This document shows positions 8,351-17,192 of a stretch of DNA of 64,000 nucleotides, piece after piece. The notes under the pieces are model-generated. The model worked only from the letters and a program-made list of their open reading frames with translations, was not told the origin of the DNA and ran no database searches. Both the position numbers and the translations under genes were made by a program. The stretch covers positions 119,120-183,119 of the forward strand of contig CAKOKX010000002.1 in NCBI GenBank assembly GCA_934096035.1. The letters are read 5' to 3'. The stretch is from an uncultured Bacilli bacterium. GTDB lineage: Bacteria > Bacillota_I > Bacilli_A > RF39 > UBA660. The first letter of the stretch is position 1, and every line of letters begins with the position of its first letter.

Positions 8351-9155
8351 TATAAGATCTTTTAACAACTTTACTTTAAATCTAATAAAACTTCAAAACT
8401 ATGTTAATAAAAATTATACTTCGGTTAGAAAAGATGATATAAAACTAATTATGTTCAACGCTGTTATTAGTGCATATCCAGATCAAAGATGGATGTCTTT
8501 AGAAGATAGTTTTTTTCAAAATATCCCATCTGAAGATATTGAACTTACCATGATTTATACAATACTATCTTATAAACTAGGAACACTTTTTACAAAATGT
8601 AATTCTTTAATTAAAACAGATTTAATAAATGCTCTTTTAATATATAGAGTTAATATTTATAAAATTCACAAATACGCAATATTTCTTTTAACTGGAGAAT
8701 TACTTAAATTAACAGAATATGCTTATACCAACCATTTAATAAAACCTAGGCATATCTACAAAATTATATTAGATAATTTTATACTTGATAAAGTTGATGA
8801 AAAAAAACAAGAAGAAATACTTGCTATTATCAAAAAATTTATTCAAGAACATGAAATTGAAATATTTAATGGCAACTACTATTTCTTTAATATTTATCAA
8901 TGTTTAAAAAGATTAATGACTATTGACTTTTACCCTGAAGACACATCAGCAATTGAATTAATACCATTATTTAATACAATACCAGATGAAAAAGTAAAAT
9001 CTCAAATAGTAAAAGATTTTGCACATATTGAAGCAAGCGATAAACCATTAATAGAAAAAATACAAGATTCAATTACTATTGCTCATCACTACGGATATGA
9101 GCTACCTTTAGCACAAGAAAAAAAGTTATCAAAAAATACTTTAAAACCTGAATAA
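8343..9155 (+). CDS. Hypothetical helical protein B of a gene pair
   Basis: Not recognised. 270 residues, helix-rich and cytosolic, similar in length to the preceding protein but without obvious residue-level similarity by eye. AAGGAGAAG precedes the ATG inside the end of gene A. The C-terminus is polar (KLSKNTLKPE). No catalytic motif is visible; a structural or regulatory protein pair is possible. Confidence 0.7.
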   Translation: MPNIRSFNNFTLNLIKLQNYVNKNYTSVRKDDIKLIMFNAVISAYPDQRWMSLEDSFFQNIPSEDIELTMIYTILSYKLGTLFTKCNSLIKTDLINALLIYRVNIYKIHKYAIFLLTGELLKLTEYAYTNHLIKPRHIYKIILDNFILDKVDEKKQEEILAIIKKFIQEHEIEIFNGNYYFFNIYQCLKRLMTIDFYPEDTSAIELIPLFNTIPDEKVKSQIVKDFAHIEASDKPLIEKIQDSITIAHHYGYELPLAQEKKLSKNTLKPE

Positions 9156-9194
9156 AAAATGGTAAAATATTTTCATTCTAAGGAGGAGTGAAAA

Positions 9195-9899
9195 ATGAAA
9201 TTTAAAGTACAAGATAGTTTTTTTGAAAAAGTTCCAAATGCTATTTTTGGAGTTGTGGTAGTAAAAAACTTCGATAACACTAAAAAATATGACTTTATAA
9301 ATAAGCTATTTACAAAAAATCTAGAAAGTTCTAAAGAAAAATTCAAAGATGTTAAAATTAAAGAAGAACCTTGGATTCTTCCATATAGAGATGCTTTTAC
9401 AAAACTTGGTATAAATCCCAATAAGTTTATGTGTTCTATAGAAGCACTAATGACAAGAATTTCCAAAGGAAAAGATATTCCTAGTATAAATCCAATTGTG
9501 GATTTAGGAAATGCTTTATCTTTAAAATATGAATTACCCCTTGGAGTTCATGATATAGATAACTTTATCAATGGTAACATAGAAATTAGAAAAGCAACAA
9601 AAGATGATATATTTATTCCTTTTGGAAGTACAGAAATTGAACAACCCGAAGAAGGAGAAATAATTTATGCTTCAAATACAGAAGTAAAAACTAGAAGATG
9701 GACATGGAGACAAGGAGAAAATTCTAAAGTAACTGAAAAATCAAAAAATCTATTTATTCCTATTGATGGTTTTACTGAAAATTTAGATAAAATAAAGGAA
9801 TTACAAAATGAACTAATAGATATTTTAAAAAATCAATTAAATTTAGAAGTAGCATTTGGAATAGTTGATAAAAACAATCCTGAATTTATAACAAAATAA
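9195..9899 (+). CDS. B3/B4 domain protein (PheT-editing-like)
   Basis: 234 residues matching the stand-alone B3/B4 tRNA-binding domain family (COG3382), related to the editing module of the phenylalanyl-tRNA synthetase beta chain. Recognisable segments are PWILPYRDAFTKLGINPNKF, the LGNALSLKYELPLGVHDID region and the RRWTWRQGENSKVT region. The family may act on mischarged tRNA or amino-acid derivatives; a specific substrate cannot be read. A strong AAGGAGGAG site precedes the ATG. Confidence 0.82.
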   Translation: MKFKVQDSFFEKVPNAIFGVVVVKNFDNTKKYDFINKLFTKNLESSKEKFKDVKIKEEPWILPYRDAFTKLGINPNKFMCSIEALMTRISKGKDIPSINPIVDLGNALSLKYELPLGVHDIDNFINGNIEIRKATKDDIFIPFGSTEIEQPEEGEIIYASNTEVKTRRWTWRQGENSKVTEKSKNLFIPIDGFTENLDKIKELQNELIDILKNQLNLEVAFGIVDKNNPEFITK

Positions 9900-9924
9900 A
9901 AATTACTAATTACTAGTAATTTTT
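9898..9924. terminator. Bidirectional terminator between 9195-9899 and 9933-10487
   Basis: An 11-bp perfect stem, AAAAATTACTA (9898-9908) with TAGTAATTTTT (9914-9924), flanked by A and T runs, serves both convergent genes. Confidence 0.8.
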
Positions 9925-9932
9925 ATTTTTAC

Positions 9933-10487
9933 TTAATCATTATCGTAATTATAAACACCGTGTATTTTTTCTAAATCAGAGTTACTTAAATCAGTTACTT
10001 TATAATTACCTTTATCATCTTTAGTTACATTAAATGTAATATTATACTCAACTGTATCAGTAGTTTTTTTCATTTTATCTAGTTTATAGTCCATAAATAA
10101 ATCGTTACTAAATACACCATTTTGTTTAAATTCATCACCATTAGTAGTTAAATAATCATTAGCATCTTTTTGAACTTTATATAAATCATAAACTTTAATT
10201 TTTACTTCAACTGTAGCATTATCTCCATCATATTTTTCTGAAACAATATCATATTTTAAATCTTGATATTGTTTTTTTAATACATCTCTATATTTTTCTT
10301 TTTGATTATCTGTTAAATTTTCATTATTTATAACAGTATCCATATCACTTATTACATTTGAACTTAAATTCTTATATTGATTTAAATAATCTTGCACAGC
10401 TCCTTTAGCAGTTTTCTTCATACATCCACAACCCACTAAAGATAATAACACCACTACCACAGTTAATAATTTACCTATTTTTTTCAT
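9933..10487 (-). CDS. Hypothetical lipoprotein
   Basis: 184 residues. Signal peptide with lipobox LSLVGC, cysteine near 20, then an extracytoplasmic domain with alternating charged helices and strands (NATVEVKIKVYDLYK, TVEYNITFNVTKDDKGNYKVTDL) typical of small NTF2- or DUF-type lipoproteins. No enzyme motif is seen. AAAGGACG precedes the ATG. Function unknown. Confidence 0.8.
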   Translation of the reverse strand: MKKIGKLLTVVVVLLSLVGCGCMKKTAKGAVQDYLNQYKNLSSNVISDMDTVINNENLTDNQKEKYRDVLKKQYQDLKYDIVSEKYDGDNATVEVKIKVYDLYKVQKDANDYLTTNGDEFKQNGVFSNDLFMDYKLDKMKKTTDTVEYNITFNVTKDDKGNYKVTDLSNSDLEKIHGVYNYDND

Positions 10488-10530
10488 ACATTCGTCCTTT
10501 CTACAACTATTATTACCATTATTTACTATA

Positions 10531-11160
10531 TTATACTTTATTATAACTTAATTTTATTAAATCATATATTTTCTTTTCTTTATCCCCTATTTTATTATCT
10601 AATTTTTCTATCATTAATTGATACATTAATTCATTATCAACAGGAATTTTATTAAACCATTCCATAAATAAATATTTTAATTTTATATAATCTTGTTTTT
10701 TGTATAAACTTTTTACTTCTGTTTTAATAATTAATTTAATCTTATCTTCAATTCTAAGATTATCATTATAATTAATCGGAGTGACAATTTTATAATTAAT
10801 CTTTAAATTATCTACAGTATATATTATCTCACATATATTTAAGTCATCTTCTAAACTTAAAAAACTTCTTGCAATAGATTTGCCATTTTCATCAAACTCT
10901 AAAGCAATACTTCCATTCTTATCTGCAAAAATGGCAATATAAGATGGACAATCATCTTTTTTCTTAGCTTTACCTTTTATAGCATCTAAAAATTCTTTTT
11001 CAATAACAATATTATTATTAATAAAATCTCTTAGAGTTTTACTATTTACTTGAACCAAAGGTACTCTTTTATAATATTCAATATTATCTAAATTATCCCA
11101 CTCATAAAAATAGATATTTGTATCTAAAAAGTTAAGTAAAACATCATAATAATAATTCAT
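10531..11160 (-). CDS. YjbA-like protein (DUF3603)
   Basis: 209 residues. The N-terminus (YYYDVLLNFLDTNIYFYEWD, YKRVPLVQV), the central CPSYIAIFADKNGSIALEFD and the C-terminal KYLFMEWF follow the pattern of B. subtilis YjbA and the DUF3603 family. The function of this family is unknown. GGACGGGG lies upstream of the ATG, which is next to the stop of the small membrane protein gene, so the two are co-transcribed. Confidence 0.65.
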   Translation of the reverse strand: MNYYYDVLLNFLDTNIYFYEWDNLDNIEYYKRVPLVQVNSKTLRDFINNNIVIEKEFLDAIKGKAKKKDDCPSYIAIFADKNGSIALEFDENGKSIARSFLSLEDDLNICEIIYTVDNLKINYKIVTPINYNDNLRIEDKIKLIIKTEVKSLYKKQDYIKLKYLFMEWFNKIPVDNELMYQLMIEKLDNKIGDKEKKIYDLIKLSYNKV

Positions 11161-11161
11161 T

Positions 11162-11347
11162 TTATCCCCGTCCTTTATATATTAAAAAAAATCCACCTAA
11201 AAAAAATAATATAATTCCACTTCTAATAATAAAATAAACAAAATCAAAGAAAGTATACCCAATATAAAATAGATTTACATAAATTATGACAAAAAATAAG
11301 CCAATACTTATTAACATGCACCCTAAAATTATTTTTAATATACTCAT
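11162..11347 (-). CDS. Small two-helix membrane protein
   Basis: 61 residues with two hydrophobic segments (about 5-27 and 36-56) and a short basic C-terminus (YKGRG). It is placed immediately upstream of the DUF3603 gene (1 nt between stop and start), which supports it being real. Function unknown. Confidence 0.6.
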   Translation of the reverse strand: MSILKIILGCMLISIGLFFVIIYVNLFYIGYTFFDFVYFIIRSGIILFFLGGFFLIYKGRG

Positions 11348-11410
11348 AATTAATTATATGTAAATCTTGTTTAATTATTTAAAAAATGTTAAAATTAACA
11401 TGGTGATAGA

Positions 11411-12022
11411 ATGAAAAAATTATTTTTAATACTAATTAGTGTTTTTCTTTTAACAGGATGTGGCAAAAAAACATATGATAATCCAATAGTTACAATGAAA
11501 ATAAAGGATTATGGAACCATTAAAATTGAGCTATATCCAAAATATGCTCCGAATACTGTAGCAAATTTTGTATCTTTAATAGAAAGTAAATTTTATGATA
11601 ATAATACATTTCATCGTTTAGTACCAGGCTTTGTATTACAAGGTGGAGATCCAGATGGCAATGGAACTGGTGGACCTGGCTACACGATTAAAGGTGAATT
11701 TCGAGAAAATGGTTACACTAAAAATACATTAAAACATACTACAGGAATAATTTCTATGGCTAGAGCAACAGACCCAGATAGTGCTGGATCTCAATTCTTC
11801 ATAGTTTTAGCAGACTCTCAAATGGTAAGTCAATCACTTGACAATAAATATGCAGCCTTCGGTAAAGTTATCGAAGGAATGGATACAATTAAAAATATTG
11901 AAGATACTGCAGAAATAGAAAATGAAATGACTGGCCAACTAAAAGAAAATATTACGATTGAATCAGTAACTGTTAATACATTTGGTCAAGATTTCAAAGT
12001 AATTAAAAATGATAATAATTAA
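11411..12022 (+). CDS. Cyclophilin-type peptidyl-prolyl isomerase lipoprotein
   Basis: 203 residues. Lipobox LLTGCG near residue 17 anchors the protein outside the membrane. The cyclophilin core follows with FHRLVPGFVLQGGDPDGNGTGGPGY and the GIISMARATDPDSAGSQFF region, which hold the active-site Arg, Phe and Gln. It catalyses proline cis-trans isomerisation in folding exported proteins. GGTGATAGA precedes the ATG. uppP starts 23 nt downstream on the same strand. Confidence 0.92.
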   Translation: MKKLFLILISVFLLTGCGKKTYDNPIVTMKIKDYGTIKIELYPKYAPNTVANFVSLIESKFYDNNTFHRLVPGFVLQGGDPDGNGTGGPGYTIKGEFRENGYTKNTLKHTTGIISMARATDPDSAGSQFFIVLADSQMVSQSLDNKYAAFGKVIEGMDTIKNIEDTAEIENEMTGQLKENITIESVTVNTFGQDFKVIKNDNN

Positions 12023-12045
12023 TACAATTTATAAAGGAGAAAATC

Positions 12046-12858
12046 ATGAATAACATATTAACATACATAATTTTAGGGATAATACAAGGTCTCACTGAAC
12101 CATTACCTATATCAAGTTCTGGACACATATTTTTATTTAAAAACTTATTTAACACCACAATGTTTAACAGTTTAAATTTTGAAATTATATCAAACTTTGG
12201 CTCATTCATTGCAATATTTATTATATTTTGGAAAGATATAAAAGATTTAATATCATCATTTTTCATTTACATATTTAATAAAGAAAAAAGAAAAGTTACC
12301 AAAGAAAAATTTAAATATTGCTGGCTAGTTGTAATAAGTACTATACCAGTAGGTATCGTTGGATTTTTATTCAAAGATAAATTAGAAAGTCTTTATTCTT
12401 TAAAAGGTTTAGCATTTGCTTTTTTAATAACAGCCTTAGCCTTATTTATTGTTAGAAATATTAAAGGAGATAAAGACGACTATGACATAACTATTAAAGA
12501 TGCTATAATAATTGGCTTATTTCAAATGATAACAATAATACCAGGTATAAGTAGAAGTGGTACAGTATTAGTTGCTTGTCTGCTTTGTCATTTAAAAAGA
12601 GAAACAGCTTTAAAATACACATTTATCTTATATTTTCCAGTAAGTGTAGCTACTATGATCTTAGGTATAAGTGATTTAGCAAATACAGCTGAATTAAACA
12701 CTTTACTAATTCCTTACCTATTAGGTATGTTAGCTGCAGGTATAGTTACATACTTCTCATATAAATGGTTAAGCAATTGGGTAAAAAAAGGAAAACTTTG
12801 GAAGTTTTCTATATATTGTTTATTACTAGCAATATTTATATTTATTTACTTTAGATAA
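12046..12858 (+). CDS. uppP: Undecaprenyl-diphosphatase UppP/BacA
   Basis: 270 residues, about eight membrane segments. The two family signatures are present: GLTEPLPISSSGH (usually GLTEFLPVSSSGH) and PGISRSG with its catalytic Ser/Arg. UppP dephosphorylates undecaprenyl diphosphate to recycle the lipid carrier of cell-wall synthesis. The Phe-to-Pro change in the first motif does not touch the catalytic Glu. AAAGGAGAAAA precedes the ATG. Confidence 0.93.
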   Translation: MNNILTYIILGIIQGLTEPLPISSSGHIFLFKNLFNTTMFNSLNFEIISNFGSFIAIFIIFWKDIKDLISSFFIYIFNKEKRKVTKEKFKYCWLVVISTIPVGIVGFLFKDKLESLYSLKGLAFAFLITALALFIVRNIKGDKDDYDITIKDAIIIGLFQMITIIPGISRSGTVLVACLLCHLKRETALKYTFILYFPVSVATMILGISDLANTAELNTLLIPYLLGMLAAGIVTYFSYKWLSNWVKKGKLWKFSIYCLLLAIFIFIYFR

Positions 12859-12862
12859 AAAT

Positions 12863-12889
12863 AAGAAGAGTTTCAGTTTAACTCTTCTT
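12863..12889. terminator. Bidirectional terminator between uppP and the Rpn nuclease gene
   Basis: AAGAAGAGTT (12863-12872) pairs with AACTCTTCTT (12880-12889). T-rich sequence follows on both strands, and the stem overlaps the Rpn stop region. Confidence 0.8.
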
Positions 12890-13802
12890 TTAATTTTTCA
12901 ATGTCTTTAATAGATAGATTAGTTACTTTTGCAATTAATTCTATAACACAATTTTCTTTTAACATTGCTTTTGCTATATCTATTTTACTTTGCTTAATGC
13001 CTTCGGTTTTGCCTTCTTTTAAGCCTTCAGCTTTGCCTTCTTTTAGGCCTTCTGCTCTACCCTCGGCTAAGGCTTCTTCTCTAGCTTCTTTTTTTGCTTC
13101 TTCTAAAGTCATTTCATCATCTAATATTTCTCTATTATAATAAAATAGTTTATCAAACTCATCTTCTTGTGTTTTTACTTCTCGAATTATCTTTGCCATA
13201 AATTCATCTCCATCATATACTTTATCTATTTTTTCTTTATCATTACAAATTAATAAATAAAGTAATTTTTCTAAAGACTCTTTGTCTTTTCTAACTATAG
13301 TATAATCTTTATCTAAGATTTTTGCAAGATTTATATCGTATATTTCAAACATTGGATGTACTTCTTCATGTTCTTTTACGTCTAATATTTTACTTTGCAC
13401 TATAAATCTTTTATCTTTCGTTACACCATAAGTATTTAAGTTTATCTGATAAACTTTTTTATACTTACTTTTATAGTCAGATGACTTCTTGGTTTGTTTT
13501 AATATTAATTGACAAATATAATTATTATTTTTTCTTTCTATTTTTCTTCCTTTAGTGCTATTTACTTCTACATTAACAATCATATCACTATTTTCCATTG
13601 CTATATCTACTTCACTGTTAATGATATTTTCATTTACACTTACATTGGGATGTATTAATGAAAAAGTAAAGTCATCATAAGATAAGTCTAATATTTTACA
13701 CACAATCATTGCCAAATAATTTAACCCAGCTTCTGTGGATGTAAAAATATTTTTAATAATAGAATCTCTAGATGTAGTTTCTTTTATTTTAACCCTAGTC
13801 AT
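12873..13802 (-). CDS. Rpn-family PD-(D/E)XK nuclease/putative transposase, copy 1
   Basis: ATG 13802 (MTRVKIKE) chosen for its 8-nt spacing from AAAGGAGA. The N-terminal half is the PDDEXK_2/Rpn nuclease domain (DSIIKNIFTSTEAGLNYL, NSEVDIAMENSDMIVNVEVN). The acidic residues sit in place, but the usual last-position Lys/Gln is Asn, as in copy 2. The C-terminal region has an EG-rich four-residue repeat (EGRAEGLKEGKAEG and onward). Rpn proteins are recombination-promoting nucleases; mobility of this gene is not evident. The promoter carries Spo0A-type boxes. Confidence 0.82.
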   Translation of the reverse strand: MTRVKIKETTSRDSIIKNIFTSTEAGLNYLAMIVCKILDLSYDDFTFSLIHPNVSVNENIINSEVDIAMENSDMIVNVEVNSTKGRKIERKNNNYICQLILKQTKKSSDYKSKYKKVYQINLNTYGVTKDKRFIVQSKILDVKEHEEVHPMFEIYDINLAKILDKDYTIVRKDKESLEKLLYLLICNDKEKIDKVYDGDEFMAKIIREVKTQEDEFDKLFYYNREILDDEMTLEEAKKEAREEALAEGRAEGLKEGKAEGLKEGKTEGIKQSKIDIAKAMLKENCVIELIAKVTNLSIKDIEKLKEELN

Positions 13803-13828
13803 AATCATTTCTCCTTTCTTAAGTGCCT

Positions 13829-13877
13829 ATTATACAGGCATTTATTTCTATTGCAACAGTTTCGACATCCTCCGACA
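13829..13877 (-). promoter_or_regulatory. Promoter of Rpn copy 1 with tandem Spo0A-like boxes
   Basis: On the minus strand TGTCGGA (13877-13871) and TGTCGAA (13867-13861) lie 10 bp apart. Then come 4 nt, TTGCAA (-35, 13856-13851), a 16-nt spacer and TATAAT (-10, 13834-13829). TGTCGAA is the canonical 0A box. Confidence 0.7.
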
Positions 13878-13953
13878 TAACCTTACACATTCAAACCTAA
13901 GTTTTTACATTTTTTAACATAAAAACATATCACCATATACACTTTTTTTACTA

Positions 13954-13979
13954 GAAAAAAAACCGACATTACATCAGTT
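13954..13979 (-). terminator. Terminator after the serine hydrolase gene
   Basis: AAACTGA pairs with TCGGTTT on the minus strand (13979-13973 with 13965-13959, one G-T pair), followed by eight T. Confidence 0.75.
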
Positions 13980-13980
13980 T

Positions 13981-14934
13981 TTATTGTATTAGATTTTGAC
14001 AATATTCTTCTTTTAAGTTTAAGTTTTTATTATATATTTCATATATTTTTTTACTTATTTCTTTAACCTTTACATCATAATTATTGTTTCCATACAAAGT
14101 TAAAATGGCAATCAAGTAAGGATTATCTGTATCATCATAAATACCAATATCATGATAACTAACATCATAATAACCATATTTATGTAAGAAAATTTTATCA
14201 TCAAAATTTAAATAATTCATATTTCTATTATTCATAGAATCTTTAATTAATTTTGCATATCCATCATCAACTTGAAGTAGATCATATAATCTAGCTAAAG
14301 ATTTCATAGCTAAATCTGCAGAATAATTTCTTATAAAAGGATCATAAGATTCCATAACTAAATTATATTCTTTAAAATAAGTTTTTAAATTATCTAGTCC
14401 AACATACTTTAACAACATAAAATATGCTGTATTGTCACTATAAACCAACATATATTTTATCATTTCACTTAAAGATACTTCATCATAATACTTATGTTGC
14501 TTCATTCCAATACTTCCTTGCATTGCATCACTTGGCTTATATACTAGCTTTGTTTCTAAATCTATTTCATTATTTCTATATTTTTCTAATAAATAAATTA
14601 CCATAAATATTTTTGAAGTACTTGCAGAATAATATATTTTATTTTCATTTAACTTAAGTTCATAATTATTATTTAAATCTTTAAAATAAATAGCTACCCC
14701 ATTTTTAGCATAAGAATTAGAAATATTTGCAAATTCTTCATCTACAGAATTATTTTTAAATGGTTCATTCATGCATTGTAAATATTTTTGTTTTTTTAAC
14801 TTTTCTTCATCTTTAAAAACATTCAAAGTTTGTTCCACAAATGTATTTTCATTATTATATTTATATTTAACAAAAAAGAATCCACCAGTTAAACAAATTA
14901 ATATAATTAATATAACTCTGATTATTTTTTTCAT
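13981..14934 (-). CDS. Class A beta-lactamase-like serine hydrolase
   Basis: 317 residues with an N-terminal membrane anchor (about 5-22) and the beta-lactamase fold: STSKIF (SxxK, near 107), SDNTAY (SDN, near 169) and HKYG in place of KTG. The third motif is degenerate, which argues for a wall-active or esterase-like enzyme rather than antibiotic resistance. It is probably active outside the membrane on peptidoglycan. Monocistronic with its own terminator. Confidence 0.75.
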   Translation of the reverse strand: MKKIIRVILIILICLTGGFFFVKYKYNNENTFVEQTLNVFKDEEKLKKQKYLQCMNEPFKNNSVDEEFANISNSYAKNGVAIYFKDLNNNYELKLNENKIYYSASTSKIFMVIYLLEKYRNNEIDLETKLVYKPSDAMQGSIGMKQHKYYDEVSLSEMIKYMLVYSDNTAYFMLLKYVGLDNLKTYFKEYNLVMESYDPFIRNYSADLAMKSLARLYDLLQVDDGYAKLIKDSMNNRNMNYLNFDDKIFLHKYGYYDVSYHDIGIYDDTDNPYLIAILTLYGNNNYDVKVKEISKKIYEIYNKNLNLKEEYCQNLIQ

Positions 14935-15048
14935 AAACTACCTCACACAAATATTATAATGCAAATTTTACGATTTGCAAATATATAGTTACTTGCTTAT
15001 GCTAAATTATTATGATATTATGGATATAGCTTTAAAGGTTGTGGTTTA

Positions 15049-16209
15049 ATGAAAAAGAAAAATAGTTTTCTATTTACTTTATTTTGTATTATATTAATTG
15101 TATTAGCTACTTTATTAGTATTCAATTTATTTAGAATTTATAATAAAACTAAAAATATAAATTTATTATCAGAGTATATTATAAAAAATAATGAAATCAC
15201 TAATAAAAATGGTTTAAATAAAGAAAATAGTTCATATATATTTAAAGGTGAGACAGATAATAATTACATTTTATATAATAATCTTTTATGGAGAATAGTA
15301 AAAATAAATAATGATAGTTCAATAACTCTAATACTAGATGACTATATAAATATGTTACCCAAAAATTTAATAAATTCATTTTTTGAAAATCTAACAAACA
15401 ATTTAAACACAAAATATTTAACTAAAAACAAAATATGTATGGATGAAATGAACGACAACGAAATAACATGTAACATAATTAATAATAATTCGTATATAAG
15501 TTTATTAAGTGCCTATGATTATCTAAACTCATTTTATGAAGAACAAACTTTTATTACAAAAGATAAAGAAATAATGTGGCTATATAATAATGATAATCAT
15601 ACAAATGGTGATAGTATTAGTAAATCAAATGAAAATAACTTTTATGAAATTAGACCAGTTATAACCCTAAAAGCAAATACAACATATAAAACTGGCAATG
15701 GTAATAAAGACAATCCATACAAAATTGATGATGAATCTTTCGGATTAGGAAGTATAGTAAAAATAAATAATGAAACATATGTAGTTTATGATTTTATAGA
15801 TGATATTAAATTAATGAGTTTAAATACAATTGATAAACTAAATAAAGAAAAAGTATTAGATTATTTAAATAACGAATTATATGAAAAATTAAATTATAAT
15901 AACATTCTAAATAATTTAAACATTTATACTGGAACATACAATAATAAAAAAGATGATTTATATAAAGAAAAAGAAATAAAAAAAATTGGTATACCAAACA
16001 TCCTAGACATAAAAATAAATAATGATATAACAAATTATTATTTACCTAACAAAATTAACAACTTTGATTTAATATATGATAATCCAATTATATATGGAGA
16101 TACAAAAACAATTCATAAAACCAGATATACAATTTCATTGTCAAAAGATAAAACTAAAAACTTTATAAAAGAAGATAGTATATACATATATAAAGAAGGT
16201 GCAAAATGA
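15049..16209 (+). CDS. Membrane-anchored surface protein with RPVITL-type C-terminal module
   Basis: 386 residues. An N-terminal membrane segment (about 7-27) precedes a long Asn/Lys/Ile-rich extracellular part. LLWRIVKINNDSSITLILD and YEIRPVITLKANTTYKTGN are the same building blocks found in the 19867-21345 protein (YRIIGVIDGKVKLI, VRPTFNLEASVTYKSGTG). The family appears common in uncultured gut Bacilli and resembles DUF6273 (from memory). The stop overlaps the next start by 4 nt, so it is coupled to the phosphodiester glycosidase gene. Confidence 0.6.
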   Translation: MKKKNSFLFTLFCIILIVLATLLVFNLFRIYNKTKNINLLSEYIIKNNEITNKNGLNKENSSYIFKGETDNNYILYNNLLWRIVKINNDSSITLILDDYINMLPKNLINSFFENLTNNLNTKYLTKNKICMDEMNDNEITCNIINNNSYISLLSAYDYLNSFYEEQTFITKDKEIMWLYNNDNHTNGDSISKSNENNFYEIRPVITLKANTTYKTGNGNKDNPYKIDDESFGLGSIVKINNETYVVYDFIDDIKLMSLNTIDKLNKEKVLDYLNNELYEKLNYNNILNNLNIYTGTYNNKKDDLYKEKEIKKIGIPNILDIKINNDITNYYLPNKINNFDLIYDNPIIYGDTKTIHKTRYTISLSKDKTKNFIKEDSIYIYKEGAK

Positions 16210-17147
16210 AAAAAAATAAAATAATAATTATCATAGATTTAGTTATTGCTGCCTTATTTCTAATAACAATAGTTTTTCAAAATAATATTGAAGACTTGAT
16301 GATAAAAAAAAGATTTCAAAATAATATTTCAGAAAAAAATACTGATTACAAATCATTAAAATTTAACAACAATTTAATTATCAACACAACAGATGACAAA
16401 AAATATGATAATGAATATGAAGCTGAAATACAAAACCGAGGAAATAACAATGATTATAAAATTATTGATATTACTGTAGCAAATAACAAAGGATGGCTAG
16501 TAGTTGTATATGATCCAAGTACAGTACATATTATGAAAAGTAGAGCTTTCAAAACCCCGAATAATGATGGTAAAGAAAACATTATAGATATGACTAAAAG
16601 ATATGGGGCAACAATTGGTGTTAATGGCGGAGGTTTTTATGACGATGGTAAAGTTAGTAAAGACATACCGTTTGGTTATATTATTGAAAACAACAAAGTT
16701 ATCTATAAATCTCACAATAGAGAATCAGATATTATTGGTATGAGTAATGATAATAAACTTATGCTTGTACACGCTACCGGAGAAAAAGCTATTGAAATGG
16801 GGATGCGTGATGGTTTAGAATTTGGTCCATTCTTAATCATTGATGGAATAAGACAAACCAATTTAAAACCTACCAGAGCAGCTAGAAACATAATAGCTCA
16901 AAGAGATGATGGCATAATATTATTTTTAGTTACGGATGGAGCATCATATGCTGGTATTACCTTTAATGAAGGAATTGATGTTTTAGAAAAATATGGAGCA
17001 ACCACTGCAGCCAACCTAGATGGTGGTGCTAGTACACAACTAGTTGTAAACGGTGAACTTTTAAATTCACCTAAAAATGCTTTAGGTATTCCAATACCAA
17101 AAGGAAGAACAGTTGTCAATGGCTGGGGAGTCTTCCTAGATAATTAA
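16206..17147 (+). CDS. Phosphodiester glycosidase (NAGPA-like) family protein
   Basis: 313 residues, one N-terminal membrane segment (about 7-24), the rest extracytoplasmic. It shows the NAGPA/DUF2233 signature: IGVNGGGFYDDG, GPFLIIDG, RAARNIIAQRDDGIILFLVTDG and the terminal ANLDGGASTQLVVNGELLN. The family cleaves phosphodiester-linked sugars and is often tied to surface polysaccharide or teichoic acid turnover; the substrate here is unknown. Translation is coupled to the upstream surface protein. Confidence 0.85.
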   Translation: MKKNKIIIIIDLVIAALFLITIVFQNNIEDLMIKKRFQNNISEKNTDYKSLKFNNNLIINTTDDKKYDNEYEAEIQNRGNNNDYKIIDITVANNKGWLVVVYDPSTVHIMKSRAFKTPNNDGKENIIDMTKRYGATIGVNGGGFYDDGKVSKDIPFGYIIENNKVIYKSHNRESDIIGMSNDNKLMLVHATGEKAIEMGMRDGLEFGPFLIIDGIRQTNLKPTRAARNIIAQRDDGIILFLVTDGASYAGITFNEGIDVLEKYGATTAANLDGGASTQLVVNGELLNSPKNALGIPIPKGRTVVNGWGVFLDN

Positions 17148-17155
17148 TTTCAAAA

Positions 17156-17177
17156 AAAAGAGTCTTTCGACTCTTTT
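17156..17177 (+). terminator. Terminator of the 15049-17147 operon
   Basis: AAAAGAGTC and GACTCTTTT form a 9-bp stem around TTTC. Confidence 0.85.
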
Positions 17178-17192
17178 TAAAAAGTGTGAGTT

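Noticed and set aside
12950..13090. Short tandem DNA repeats that could suggest a CRISPR or satellite
   Set aside because: They are the in-frame EG-repeat codons of the Rpn gene. No CRISPR-type repeat-spacer array was noticed anywhere in the window.
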